This document shows positions 47,495 through 57,248 of a DNA stretch of 64,000 bases, piece by piece (position 1 is the first letter of the stretch; each line of letters opens with the position of its first letter). Below the pieces are notes generated by a model. It saw only the letters and a list, made by a program, of their open reading frames with translations. It did not search any database and was not told the DNA's origin. Source of the stretch: Kwoniella bestiolae CBS 10118 (lineage: Eukaryota; Basidiomycota; Tremellomycetes; Tremellales; Cryptococcaceae); assembly GCF_000512585.2 (NCBI RefSeq), contig NC_089247.1:1723791-1787790 (forward strand). The letters are read 5' to 3'. The position numbers were made by a program, and so were the translations under genes.

Positions 47495-49312
47495 ATGGAA
47501 GGTACAGCTCCCTTACTCATCGCAACGATAGTCTCATCCATAATGCCGAACCTCAGCACTTCGGCCCGAGCCTCGTCCCTCGTCTCTCTGGCCTCCCGTT
47601 CGTCCTCGAATCTCACCGACCTTTGTACACCTTCCAACGTTCAAAGTCTTCTTCCTTCCAATGGTACTCTCCTCGGCATCTACTTCATTCCCGACAGTGT
47701 CACCGCATCGGTCGCTACTGAAGGTTCTGCCACCGACATGGCGGGTATGATGAAACGAGAATCAGCCCAATATTGCAACGTGACCTTCGCCTACACCCAC
47801 CCTGGCTCTGGTGATCAAGTGAAGGTAAAATATGCACTACCGGACCCATCCGATTTCAAAAATCGTTTCTATCTGGGCGGTGGCGGTGGTTATTCTTTGA
47901 GTAGCTCCGCAACCGGCGGTCTAGCATACGGGGCCGTTTCAGGAGCCACCGATGCGGGGTACGATGCTTTCAACTACTCTTACGACGAGAAGGCGCTCTA
48001 TGGGAACGGCTCGATTAACTGGCATGCCGCTCACATGTTCGGATATCAAGCGCTCGGTGAGCTCACCAAGATTGGCAAATCCTTCACGCCTGGATTCTAC
48101 GGCTTAGAGGATGACACCAAGATCTATACCTACTTCTCCGGCTGTTCCGATGGTGGTCGTGAAGCTATGAGTCAGGTACAAAGATGGGGTGCCGAGTACG
48201 ACGGCGTTGTCGCCGGTGCACCAGCGTTCAGGTTCGCTCAACAACAAGTTCAACACGTGGTTCCAGCTGCCATCGAGGCCATGGCAAATTACTATCCTCC
48301 TCCTTGCGCGCTCGACAAGATTGTCAATGCTACCATCGCCGCCTGTGACCCGCTGGATGGCCGAACTGACGGTGTAATCTCTCGTTCTGATCTGTGCAAG
48401 CTCAACTTCAATCTTTCCAGTATCGTCGGCGAAGCTTACTATTGTGCCGCCACCACCAGCTCATCCCTCGGTTTCGGGTTCAGCAAGCGACAAGAAGGCA
48501 GAGCCTCTAGTACAACTCCAGAACAGTCGGGCATAGTCACTGTCGAAGATGTCGCTATTGCGCAAGCTGTCTACGATGGTTTATTCAACTCGAAGGGAGA
48601 ACGAGCTTATCTTTCGTGGCAAATCGGTGCCGAGCTCAGTGATGCTGCTACGATCTATGACAACACTACTGGTTCTTGGGGCCTCAGCATCCCTTCAACC
48701 GGAGGACTGTATGTTCGAAAGTTTGTGGAGCTGTTGGATCTCGACAAAATAGACAACCTTGATGGCATAACTAATGATCAATTGGTCCAATGGATGGACA
48801 TTGGCTTCAAGCGATTCTACGACAGCTTGCAAACCACCTACACCGAGCTAAACCCTTTCAAGAAGACCGGCGGTAAGCTCATTCACTATCACGGAGAAGC
48901 GGACCCTTCTATCCCCGCCGGGTCGTCGGTTCATTACAGACAGGCCGTTCGAAACAACATGTATTACGATCTTTCTGATGCAGAAGCGGAAGCCGCCCTC
49001 GACGATTGGTACCAATTTTATTTGGTTCCTGGAGCTGCACATTGCGGAGCAAATAGTCTTCAGCCTGGTCCTTACCCATCGGCCGATGAACTCTTGGATC
49101 AAATCATCGACTGGGTTGAGAATGGCAACGCTCCAACTGGTCTCAACGCAACTGTCAATTCTGGCGTTTACTCTGGCGAGACTCAGTTCTTATGCCAATG
49201 GCCCACCCGACCACTTTGGAGTTCCAACACTAGTTTCGACTGTGTTTCCGATACGGCCTCCATTGACTCTTGGACCTACGATTTTCCAGCTTTCCATCAA
49301 CAAGTCAACTAA
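47495..49312 (+). CDS. Tannase / feruloyl esterase family protein
   Basis: Intronless, 605 aa, an alpha/beta-hydrolase normally secreted that cleaves galloyl or feruloyl esters from plant material. Seen: CTPSNVQSLLP at the N-terminus; NRFYLGGGGGYSLSS (oxyanion region); HAAHMFGYQALGELTKIG; YFSGCSDGGREAMSQVQRW with the nucleophile Ser in GCSDGG; EYDGVVAGAPAFRFAQQQ; ACDPLDGRTDGVISR (Ca2+-site-like); LIHYHGEADPSIPAGSSVHY with the acid Asp; and VPGAAHCGANSLQPGPYPSA with the His next to Cys. The Ser and His are each beside a Cys (CS and HC), the CS-D-HC arrangement of this family. The N-terminus has only a short hydrophobic stretch (APLLIATIVSSIM), so a signal peptide is possible but weak. Many NxS/T sites. 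Confidence 0.93.
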   Translation: MEGTAPLLIATIVSSIMPNLSTSARASSLVSLASRSSSNLTDLCTPSNVQSLLPSNGTLLGIYFIPDSVTASVATEGSATDMAGMMKRESAQYCNVTFAYTHPGSGDQVKVKYALPDPSDFKNRFYLGGGGGYSLSSSATGGLAYGAVSGATDAGYDAFNYSYDEKALYGNGSINWHAAHMFGYQALGELTKIGKSFTPGFYGLEDDTKIYTYFSGCSDGGREAMSQVQRWGAEYDGVVAGAPAFRFAQQQVQHVVPAAIEAMANYYPPPCALDKIVNATIAACDPLDGRTDGVISRSDLCKLNFNLSSIVGEAYYCAATTSSSLGFGFSKRQEGRASSTTPEQSGIVTVEDVAIAQAVYDGLFNSKGERAYLSWQIGAELSDAATIYDNTTGSWGLSIPSTGGLYVRKFVELLDLDKIDNLDGITNDQLVQWMDIGFKRFYDSLQTTYTELNPFKKTGGKLIHYHGEADPSIPAGSSVHYRQAVRNNMYYDLSDAEAEAALDDWYQFYLVPGAAHCGANSLQPGPYPSADELLDQIIDWVENGNAPTGLNATVNSGVYSGETQFLCQWPTRPLWSSNTSFDCVSDTASIDSWTYDFPAFHQQVN

Positions 49313-49849
49313 GGCTCTGCGGACGACAGCGAGCTGTAAATACGTATTCCTGATCCCTTAGGTCTTGCACAACCCCAGCCCATCTCACCTTCTCGTATGT
49401 CCGCTAGATAAAGTGCATGAATGGTGAACAATGCACAAACACATATATCAGACCTCGCAAGCCCATGACCAAATATGATGCCGTTGTACAATTGTTCAAT
49501 TGCGGGGATATGGAATGTGTCTACGATCGTGTCACCGGTGTTGTCAGCTCTTGATCGGCCGAAACAAGAAGTACTGACCGGAAACGGCATCAAGTATGGC
49601 TTTGCATTTCGCAGCTTCTTTTTAGCCTGATGACACGCCCAATATTTCCGCTCGCTGAGGTCGCAGTCCTGTATCAGATAAGCAACGAGCAGATTTCCTG
49701 ACGAGATGTTCGAGGATTGTTCCTCCCATGCAGATGTAGCATTGATATAATCTCTCTTCTTTTTCATTGTCACCCGCTCGCCTGATTGGAATTGCACATC
49801 ATCTCTCCCACAAATCTGAGCCCATTTGTAATTCAAGATATCCTTCGCG
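49313..49849. other. Intergenic region, with an antisense open frame of doubtful status
   Basis: About 540 bases between the tannase and the phosphatase-like gene. A 215-codon frame is open on the minus strand from 49956 to 49309, overlapping both neighbours, but it shows no domain and contains no clear start context. It is treated as non-coding here. Confidence 0.45.
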
Positions 49850-51104
49850 ATGAAGCTGACGTGGTCCACATCTCTCTCGCTGCTAGTGGTCTTGGTAGTC
49901 ATAACTCGGAACAGCTCCGCCGCCCCTTCCATCGCCGAAAGTAACGACGATGACACACAGCAAGTATCATATCCGAATCGAGTTCTCTTGATTCGTCATG
50001 CCGAGAAAGGGTTCACTCCTGCTGGTCCGGATGCAACATTGGGGCTCTCAACACCGTCGCAACTCCCTGATAGTCGTGAAAGAGGAATCAATGTTCACCG
50101 GCATTTGGGCCCGAAAGAAATGGGCAGCTGGTGGAGCTCGACACGGGATGCCCTCCTCAGTCGTGCTTGGCCAGGTCGGGCCTTCCCAAAAGAACCACCC
50201 CGTGATGGAGAAGGCCCAGGGCATGGTCACCCCGGATGGCCAGGACGGGGCAGGTTCCCCAATGGTCTCAGTGAGAAGGGGAAGGAGCGAGCACAGTATA
50301 TTCGTACCGTGAGTGTCATTTGTCCAATCCCCAGCGACCGAACGCTTCATACATCACATATGACATCGGTGTAATGGGAGGTCGTGCTTGTTGCTCAAGA
50401 AGGACAAAGCTGACCAGAAGATGATGTCATTTGTTCGGCTTATAGTACTTCGGCAACGGGTCCGAGTTTGAGATAGGTATGATCTTCGCTGCTCCCCGGG
50501 ATGGCGAAGGGGAGAAAGAGGCAGAGAGGACATATGCAACTGTTGCCCCACTCGCGACGGATCTGGGTCTAGATATCAACATTGCTTGGTGAGTGTTTGA
50601 TGGTCCGGGAATTCAGTATATCGCAATCTACGATCCACTCACCACCATCATCAACTCCCTTTGCACTGAAATGGGCTGACACTGATCTCGATCTGTGTAC
50701 AGTGCCAATGCGCCAGCCAGCTGCATTCTACAGCACGTCGAAGAATTCGCTAAGACCTCCGATGCGGACATCCTGATCAGCTGGGTGGGTATTTTCCACC
50801 ACGGCTATGGCGTCGCGGCGAGCCTTGCTGATTGCCTCTGTCTGTGTAGAAACATCGCGATCTCACTACGATAGCCACTGCCCTTGGTGCAAAGAACGCT
50901 TATCGTGCCTACCCCGACGAACGAAACGACTTGGTCTGGATTATGTCCGATGGCCGGATTGTCGAGAAACGATCTATGCACTGTCCCGGTCTAGATGATG
51001 ATCGGGTCGATAAAGGGGATCCAGACCTCGAAGTCGATCAGCCTAGGGTTAACTCAAACCTGATGAGATGGTTGAACTGGTGGACCAGCTTTACACTCTT
51101 ATAG
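49850..51104 (+). CDS. Secreted histidine-phosphatase-superfamily (phosphoglycerate-mutase-like) protein
   Basis: Exons 49850-50308, 50446-50588, 50703-50784 and 50850-51104 total 939 bases, 312 aa. It begins with a signal peptide (MKLTWSTSLSLLVVLVVITR, cleavage near NSSAAPS). The catalytic motif VLLIRHAEKGF holds the phospho-accepting His of the RHG/RHA family. GLSEKGKERAQYIRTYFG follows (usual LTxxGxxQA position), then MIFAAPRDGEG, and the second catalytic region DILISWKHRDLTTIATALGA, where the usual His is in KHRD. The C-terminus is acidic then Trp-rich (RWLNWWTSFTLL). It may act on phosphate esters outside the cell; the substrate is unknown. The KH at the second His site should be checked for activity. 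Confidence 0.8.
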
Positions 51105-51424
51105 GGTGATCCCGGGATCTGGGAGGTCCGCTTTCTAAGGCACTATCAGTCATGTCCTATATAGCGTAAGAATTCAGATTCGAGGCCCTTTGCATAACTG
51201 TCAGTCGTTGACCCTATTCCTATTTAGTTCATTTAGTCTGTCTACTTATGGCCTGACTCGCTGTGTATTTTGATCAAAAGAGTGGGCACTTGGGTGAGAA
51301 CATCCATGCATGGAAGCTCCACGTTTCGCGCCCCTCACCCTCCCACCATTGGTGACACTTAATGCACAATCGAGCACGACCCACGACATACCAAACGTAC
51401 ATGTGTTCCCCTTACCCTCAACAC
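51105..51424. other. Convergent intergenic region
   Basis: About 320 bases between two stop codons. Nothing beyond 3' flanking sequence was recognised. Confidence 0.6.
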
Positions 51425-52704
51425 TTACAGCTTGCCACCGTTTTCGGTATTGACCATGACAAACCTGAATCGAGGCTTGCCCTCTTCAAATGCGGGTAGA
51501 GCTTTGTTAATGTCATTGAAGCTCCATCGCTGGACCCAAGATTCGATTTTTTTGTCGACAACCAGTTGAAGCATCCTTCCGATCGCTGCTGGCGACCCGA
51601 CGTTGGATCCGGCCACACGACGATTGCCGCTGATGAGACTGAAACAGGGGACAGACAGAGGGTTGCGAACGATGCCTACCAGGCACAACGTCCCATGAGG
51701 CCGAAGAAGAGGCATGTAAGGCAGGACATCGAGAGTATCTGGGTCTGATATGCGGCTGCAGCGTAAGCTCCGCCCCTCATTCGTGTCACCCCACTCTTTA
51801 GTTGGATACTCACTAATTGTACAGATGATGAGATCCACCGAGTTCTCATGACCTTTGATTCCCTCAGACATGGCGATGTATTTATCTGCCCCTAGTTTCT
51901 TTGCATCTTCCATCTTGTCCGTTCCTCTGGATATGGCCGTCACTTCCGCACCCATGGCCTTTGCGAACAGCACAGCATAGTGCCCGAGACCACCGATTCC
52001 GATCACGCCGACCCTCTTGGCTCTTGTACCGGCGCCGTACTGTTCCAGAGGCGAGTATACGGTAATTCCCCCACAAAGCATGGGCGCTACTGACCCAAGG
52101 TCCAAGCCATCAGGCACCTTCACGGCAAACTGAGCGGGGCCTCGCCAGTAGTTTGCGAAACCACCACAGGAGATGAAGCCAGCCGCTTTAGCATTACCGT
52201 GCTGAAATGGTGAGTTCATAGTCCAGGTGATCGAAGCGCAAACTTCCTCTTCACCTACAACACGAGTGAGCTTGCTACAAGGATAAGCGCAACATCAAGG
52301 ACTCACCATTCAAGCACCATTCACACTGCCTGCAGCTATCGGACTGGGCGCCAATGCCGACATAGTCGCCCACTTTGACGCTGGTGTCTACTTTGGTACC
52401 AACTTGGACCACCTGTCCCACGATCTCGTGGCCACAAATGTTGGGCTTACTGGGGTCAAGAGGTCCCCACGAGCCAGAGAGACTGTGGACGTCGGAACCG
52501 CAGATACCACAATACAAGACTTTGACTTAGATGATCGGAAGAGCGGTCAACGAGATGCAAACAAAGTCGCACATGGGTGTACTCACCTTCAATGTCATTG
52601 TCATCCCACGGCTTGGGCTGAAATTGTTTCAGGACCATACCACCCTTTGTAGCCCTGTCATCAACGCCGGCCCACCCCTCGAAGTTGCGATCAGAAGACG
52701 ACAT
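51425..52704 (-). CDS. Zinc-dependent alcohol dehydrogenase, cinnamyl-alcohol (Adh6/CAD) type
   Basis: ATG at 52702-52704 (MSSSDRNFEGWAGVDDRATK); about four short introns; end TENGGKL at 51425. Zinc chemistry is all present: catalytic ligands in YCGICGSDVHSL and CGHEIVGQVV; the structural-zinc lobe in SCRQCEWCLNG followed by EEEVCA; the cofactor fold in VGVIGIGGLGHYAVLFAKAM (GxGxxG) with a following SRGTDK that favours NADP(H). The C-terminal part has GTLCLVGIVRNPLSV, SGNRRVAGSNVGSPAAI and RFRFVMVN. CAD/Adh6-type enzymes reduce aromatic and branched aldehydes to alcohols in the cytosol. Convergent with the phosphatase-like gene and divergent from the DHA2 exporter. Confidence 0.92.
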
Positions 52705-53208
52705 TTTATTTCTCAGTGAAGTGACCTCAAGATTGTACAGAGGATAGCGATGGAAAATTGGAAGGAACAACGCCAATTCAGAATACGGATACTACATGCA
52801 TAAGGATGTCCGATTTAGGTTCCCAATCCTCCTCCACTGCTACCTCCACCAAGGCACGGACTCCACCTCTACTTCGACTACGACCTCCACCTCTACCTCC
52901 ACCACATTGCGGTACAACCTCCACCCCAATCTCCTCAGCCGCTTTGACTGTAGGACCGCAGTGTGAGTGAGCTCCCAAAAAAATGAAAACTCTCTTCTTG
53001 TCGCCATGTCGTATGTCGTCATTTGGTATGCATCTTCAAAATTCGTTTTTACAGACAAGTGAGATATGAATCGATTTATATGAATCGATTTCGTACTTCC
53101 CATACTATCCCTCCCATTCTGCAGATATAAGACGTAGATCAGGCCACGTCCAAGAGGTCAAGTCGATTCCGCTCAGGTCATTTTAGGAGGTGGACGTGAA
53201 AAGCCGTG
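52705..53208. other. Divergent promoter with a CCTCCAC-rich tract
   Basis: Five hundred bases. Positions 52825-52935 are a strand-asymmetric CT/CA-rich tract (ACCTCCACC repeated with variants) that gives low-complexity Gly/Arg/Val frames on the minus strand. These frames are not taken as genes. A short duplicated ATGAATCGATTT lies near 53066-53090. Confidence 0.5.
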
Positions 53209-55061
53209 ATGGATGACCTCGAAGTCGCTTCGCAACAATCGGATCTTGCTCTCGGTCATTCTCTTCGAGTGTTTCTACTATGTATCTTCGCCCTGTCCGT
53301 CTTCGTTGATGGTGCGTTATCTTCGTAGATTGTATCCCTCATATACGCCGACCGCCTGCTAAAGCTGCTTGACTCGACACAGTGCTAGCGTCCTCGGCTT
53401 TTTCCGTGTTCACAGGACCTATCTCACAAGACCTTTCCATCGTATTTGCACAGCAAAGCTGGGTGATTGTGAGTGCCGTCCAGTGAGGTCCAGTGCTGTA
53501 CCGAGTCTTTGATGAGACTGACCTTGTTGTAGACCTCATATGCGGTGACTTTCGCATCGTTCCTCCCATTCTGGGGTCGGGTCAGCGACATATTCTCTCC
53601 CAAGCCCGTGTTCTGCTTTGGCTTTCTCGCGGTCGGAATCGCAAACATCATACTTTCTTTCTTGACAGAAAGGATATCTTTTTTCGTCATTCGTGCGTTG
53701 ACTGGTATAGCAGCTGCCAGCTTAGTGCCCACAGCGTATCGTCTAATTCATCAAGTGTTCCCTCCTGAGGAGAGGGGCTGGGCGTACACGGTTTACGGGA
53801 TGACTGGTTCGATCGCCAACGTGACCGGTACCATCATCGCTGGTCTTATCGATTTCATTCCCAATGGTGGGCAAATGCGATCGTGGAGATGGTTCTTCCG
53901 CATAGTCGCCGCGGTCTGGTAAGTCATGATGGCCCAACAAGCCAACAAGCGAACTGCATCTGCTCACGTGCCATACAGTATACCCAGTGCGATTTTTGGT
54001 TATTTTCTTATCCCAGCCGACCGATCCAGCGCCAAGCACGTAAATTTAGACCGAGAGTTGATCAAACGATTGGATCTGATCGGAATCAGCACGTACGTCT
54101 GTGTCTATAAACTCGACCTCCTGTGCTTACCAATTGAACGCTATATCCCACTTACAGCATGCTCTCCTCCATCATCCTGATAATTCTAGGTCTGACGTTG
54201 GGCGCCTCCTACGGCTGGACATACGGCGGATTTCTTGCTCCATTGATCCTTGGAATCGTCCTTCTTCCCACTTTCTTCCTGTGGGAGTCACGGCGCGAAG
54301 AGGAGAACGCTCTGCTGCCCTCATCCATTTGGCGCATACCCAATGTCACCGTGCTGGTGATTTTCGCGTTGATCACTCTAGGCTGGTGGTCGGTCAACTT
54401 CATTCCTTATATCGAGATGTTTGTTCAAGTACACGGTGAACGAACCATCATCGCCGCAGTCAGAACTTTACCCGAAGGTTTGATCGCTGGAACCGTCAGT
54501 GTGATACTCATGTGAGTGGTGACAGCAAGTGACTCGGACTGTTCGAAGATGTTAAACCTACGTTTTAGCACGAATCCTAAACTCATCGCTCACCCTCGTC
54601 TTCCCATCACTGTCGCGATGCTTCTGTGTATCGCTGCCTCCATCATTTGGTGTCAAGCGCCTGACGTGGTCGGTATGTCGTACTGGCGTTACGTCTTTCC
54701 AGGCATGATTATAGGATCGGGGGGCATGCAGGTGGTGCTCTTAAGCACAAAGTGAGTAACTTTCATCTACCAACCGTGACCGTCTTCGGCCAGTAATATT
54801 CATTTCCTGTTTAGCGTAGGCATCATGCTGGCGGCACCCTCGGAGCGAACAGGTATCCTCGGTGCGATCTTGCAGATGTCAATGCAAACCAGCAGCGTTG
54901 TGGCCCTATCAATTCAAGCTGGTTTACTGTCGATTCATCCCGGCGGCATTTACGATATTCGAAATGTTCAGGCATCTTGGTACTTCGAAATGGGCTGGAC
55001 GGCATTATGGCTCGCAGGATTTCTCATCTTCTATAAACCCAGCGCCGAGCGACATGTATAG
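53209..55061 (+). CDS. MFS exporter, DHA2-like family
   Basis: ATG 53209 (MDDLEVASQQSDLALGHSLR); stop TAG 55059-55061 after SAERHV; about six short introns. TM1 is HSLRVFLLCIFALSVFVD, spliced to VLASSAFSVFTGPISQDL. Then come QQSWVITSYAVTFASFLPFW; GRVSDIFSPKPVFCFGFL (motif A-like GRLSDxxGRR position, here FSPK); RALTGIAAASLVPTAYRLI; VFPPEERGWAYTVYGMTGS; and IAGLIDFIPNGGQMRSWRWF. Later segments are IILIILGLTLGASYGWTYGG, WRIPNVTVLVIFALITLGWW, RYVFPGMIIGSGGMQVVLL and MLAAPSERTGILGAILQMSM. The W/R-rich loop SWRWFF is typical of DHA2 multidrug/siderophore-type transporters. It is the last ordinary gene before the subtelomere. Confidence 0.86.
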
Positions 55062-55210
55062 AGAGTAGCCCGCTAGTCGCTGTATCGAGAGTACGAAACA
55101 ACGCTTTGCGCCGTATGACACGGCGTCATCTAAGGGCCATGGTGGCCGGAAACGGCGGTCGTTTCCGTTTCCGACCGTTTCCGTCCGTCGACCGACCGGT
55201 TTCGTGCGGG

Positions 55211-55238
55211 TTAGGGGGTTACACTTAGGGGGTTACAC
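55211..55238 (+). repeat. Internal telomere-like units (2 x TTAGGGGGTTACAC)
   Basis: Two perfect 14-base copies at 55211-55224 and 55225-55238, each beginning TTAGGGGG, in the same orientation as the terminal array about 8.5 kb further right. This looks like an interstitial telomeric remnant. Confidence 0.75.
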
Positions 55239-55248
55239 GCCCGTTATC

Positions 55249-55305
55249 GGGAGGGGGGGGTGGGGGGGGGCACCTCGGACCGGACCTGGGGGGGGACCGT
55301 CGGGG
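55249..55305 (+). other. G-run block with quadruplex potential
   Basis: Uninterrupted G runs of 8 or more occur near 55253-55260, 55262-55270 and 55288-55295, with further GGGG near 55302. Four or more G-tracts with short loops on one strand could fold into a G-quadruplex. It sits directly beside the internal telomere-like units. Confidence 0.6.
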
Positions 55306-55389
55306 TGAAATTTTCATGCATGCATCTGAGAGGCCTATCTGGCAGAGCCGAGGGCGCCGATCCCGAATCTGAAGTCGAAATGGAGCTGG

Positions 55390-57010
55390 GTGGGATGTGG
55401 GATGGATGAAAAAAGATTTTCACCTTGACCGGTTGGACGGACCCCTTAACCCGGGATCAAATCTGGGTGGATGAAAATCCGTCAGATTACCGACCATGCA
55501 AGCATGTATGTGATAGGAGTTATGTCATCTGGTAGAGAAGGACTCGGTCAGCGCCAGGATAAAATAGTTCCATATGCATGGGAGTGATGTGTGATGAATG
55601 AGAATTTATTTTCACTCACCCGGTGGTCCGACCCCTTAACTTGACCCCTTAGGGGTCAATGACCAAGTCTGCTCCCGTTGACCTCCATCGACGCATTCAA
55701 GCAACCAAATGGATATCACCTGGTAGAGAGAGACTCGGTCAGCCAGGATAAAATAGTCTGCCATGCATGGGAGTGATGTGTGATGAGTGAGAATTTATTT
55801 CCACTCACTCGGTGGTCTGACCCCTTAGCCCGGGATCAAATCTGACCCCTTAGACCGGCAGCCTGAAAATCCTCCAGAGTGTCGACCAGGTATGTATGAG
55901 TGGGACAGAATGTATGCTACCTGGTAGGGAGCGACTCGGTCAGTCAGAATAAAATAGTCTCACATGCATGGGAGTGATGTGTGATGAGTGAGAATTTATT
56001 TTCACTCACCCGGTGGTCCGACCCCTTAACTTGACCCCTTAGGGGTCGATGACCAAGTCTGCTCCCGTTGACCTCCATCGACGCATTCAAGCAACCAAAT
56101 GGATATCACCTGGTAGAGAGAGACTCGGTCAGGCAGGATAAAATAGTCTGCCATGCATGGGAGTGATGTGTGATGAGTGAGAATTTATTTCCACTCACTC
56201 GGTGGTCTGACCCCTTAGCCCGGGATCAAATCTGACCCCTTAGACCGGCAGCCTGAAAATCCTCCAGAGTGTCGACCAGGTATGTATGAGTGGGACAGAA
56301 TGTATGCTACCTGGTAGGGAGCGACTCGGTCAGTCAGAATAAAATAGTCTCACATGCATGGGAGTGATGTGTGATGAGTGAGAATTTATTTTCACTCACC
56401 CGGTGGTCCGACCCCTTAACTTGACCCCTTAGGGTCGATGACCAAGTCTGCTCCCGTTGACCTCCATCGACGCATTCAAGCAACCAAATGGATATCACCT
56501 GGTAGAGAGAGACTCGGTCAGGCAGGATAAAATAGTCTGCCATGCATGGGAGTGATGTGTGATGAGTGAGAATTTATTTCCACTCACTCGGTGGTCTGAC
56601 CCCTTAGCCCGGGATCAAATCTGACCCCTTAGACCGGCAGCCTGAAAATCCTCCAGAGTGTCGACCAGGTATGTATGAGTGGGACAGAATGTATGCTACC
56701 TGGTAGGGAGCGACTCGGTCAGTCAGAATAAAATAGTCTCACATGCATGGGAGTGATGTGTGATGAGTGAGAATTTATTTTCACTCACTCGGACCTCTGA
56801 CCCCTTAGCCTGACCCCTTAGCCGGTGGTGACCCAGTAGCCTCCCGATGACCTCCACGCATGCATTCAAGCAACCAAACCTATATCATCTGGTAGAGGGA
56901 AAGCTACTCTGTCAGCATAAAATCCTTGTACATGCGTAGGACTTGAGATGTATGCATGGAAATTAATTTTCACCCACTCGGTACACTGGTGGGGTGGGTG
57001 ACGGGATCAA
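55390..57010. repeat. Subtelomeric tandem array: about 195-base monomers in 390-base dimers
   Basis: The landmark GGATATCACCTGGTAGAGAG recurs at 55711, 56101 and 56490, giving periods of 390 and 389 bases. Each 390-base unit holds two related halves of about 195 bases, recognised by CTGGTAGRGAGNGACTCGGT near 55720, 55919, 56109, 56309, 56498 and 56699. Degenerate halves occur near 55540 and 56889. Every half contains ATGCATGGGAGTGATGTGTG, the inverted pair TGAGTGA/TCACTCA around an A+T-rich loop, and two ACCCCTTA boxes; one half also has the palindrome GACCCCTTAGGGGTC. Dimers are almost identical inside the array and diverge at both edges, as expected from unequal exchange. No coding potential. 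Confidence 0.93.
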
Positions 57011-57087
57011 ATTTCAGCATGGGCTGTACCGGTCAGCACCCGATCATCTCACAGTCAGCGTTCACCGTACAGTCTGTAACACAGTGT

Positions 57088-57235
57088 CGCAGGGGATCGC
57101 AGAGCTTGCACATCTGGGAGGTCACCTGCGACAGGATGCGACAGTCTATGGTGAGAGCTGCAACAGTGTGCGCTGGAGGGGGAGGGATGGGCGACAGTGT
57201 GCGCCAGGTGGTGGAGAGGGATGCGACAGAATGCG
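57088..57235. repeat. Paired half-site array 1 (TGCG-N6-TGCG)
   Basis: TGCG pairs with starts 10 bases apart at 57127/57137, 57159/57169 (first TGCA), 57190/57200 (first GGCG) and 57222/57232; the pairs are spaced 32, 31 and 32 bases. One pair in the opposite sense (CGCA) lies at 57088/57098. It follows the 3' end of the large unknown gene and may lie in its last intron. Confidence 0.75.
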
Positions 57236-57248
57236 ACACTCACCTTAC

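Noticed and set aside
52778..53103. Minus-strand Gly/Arg/Val-rich short frames
   Set aside because: Low-complexity read-through of a CCTCCAC tract in a divergent promoter.
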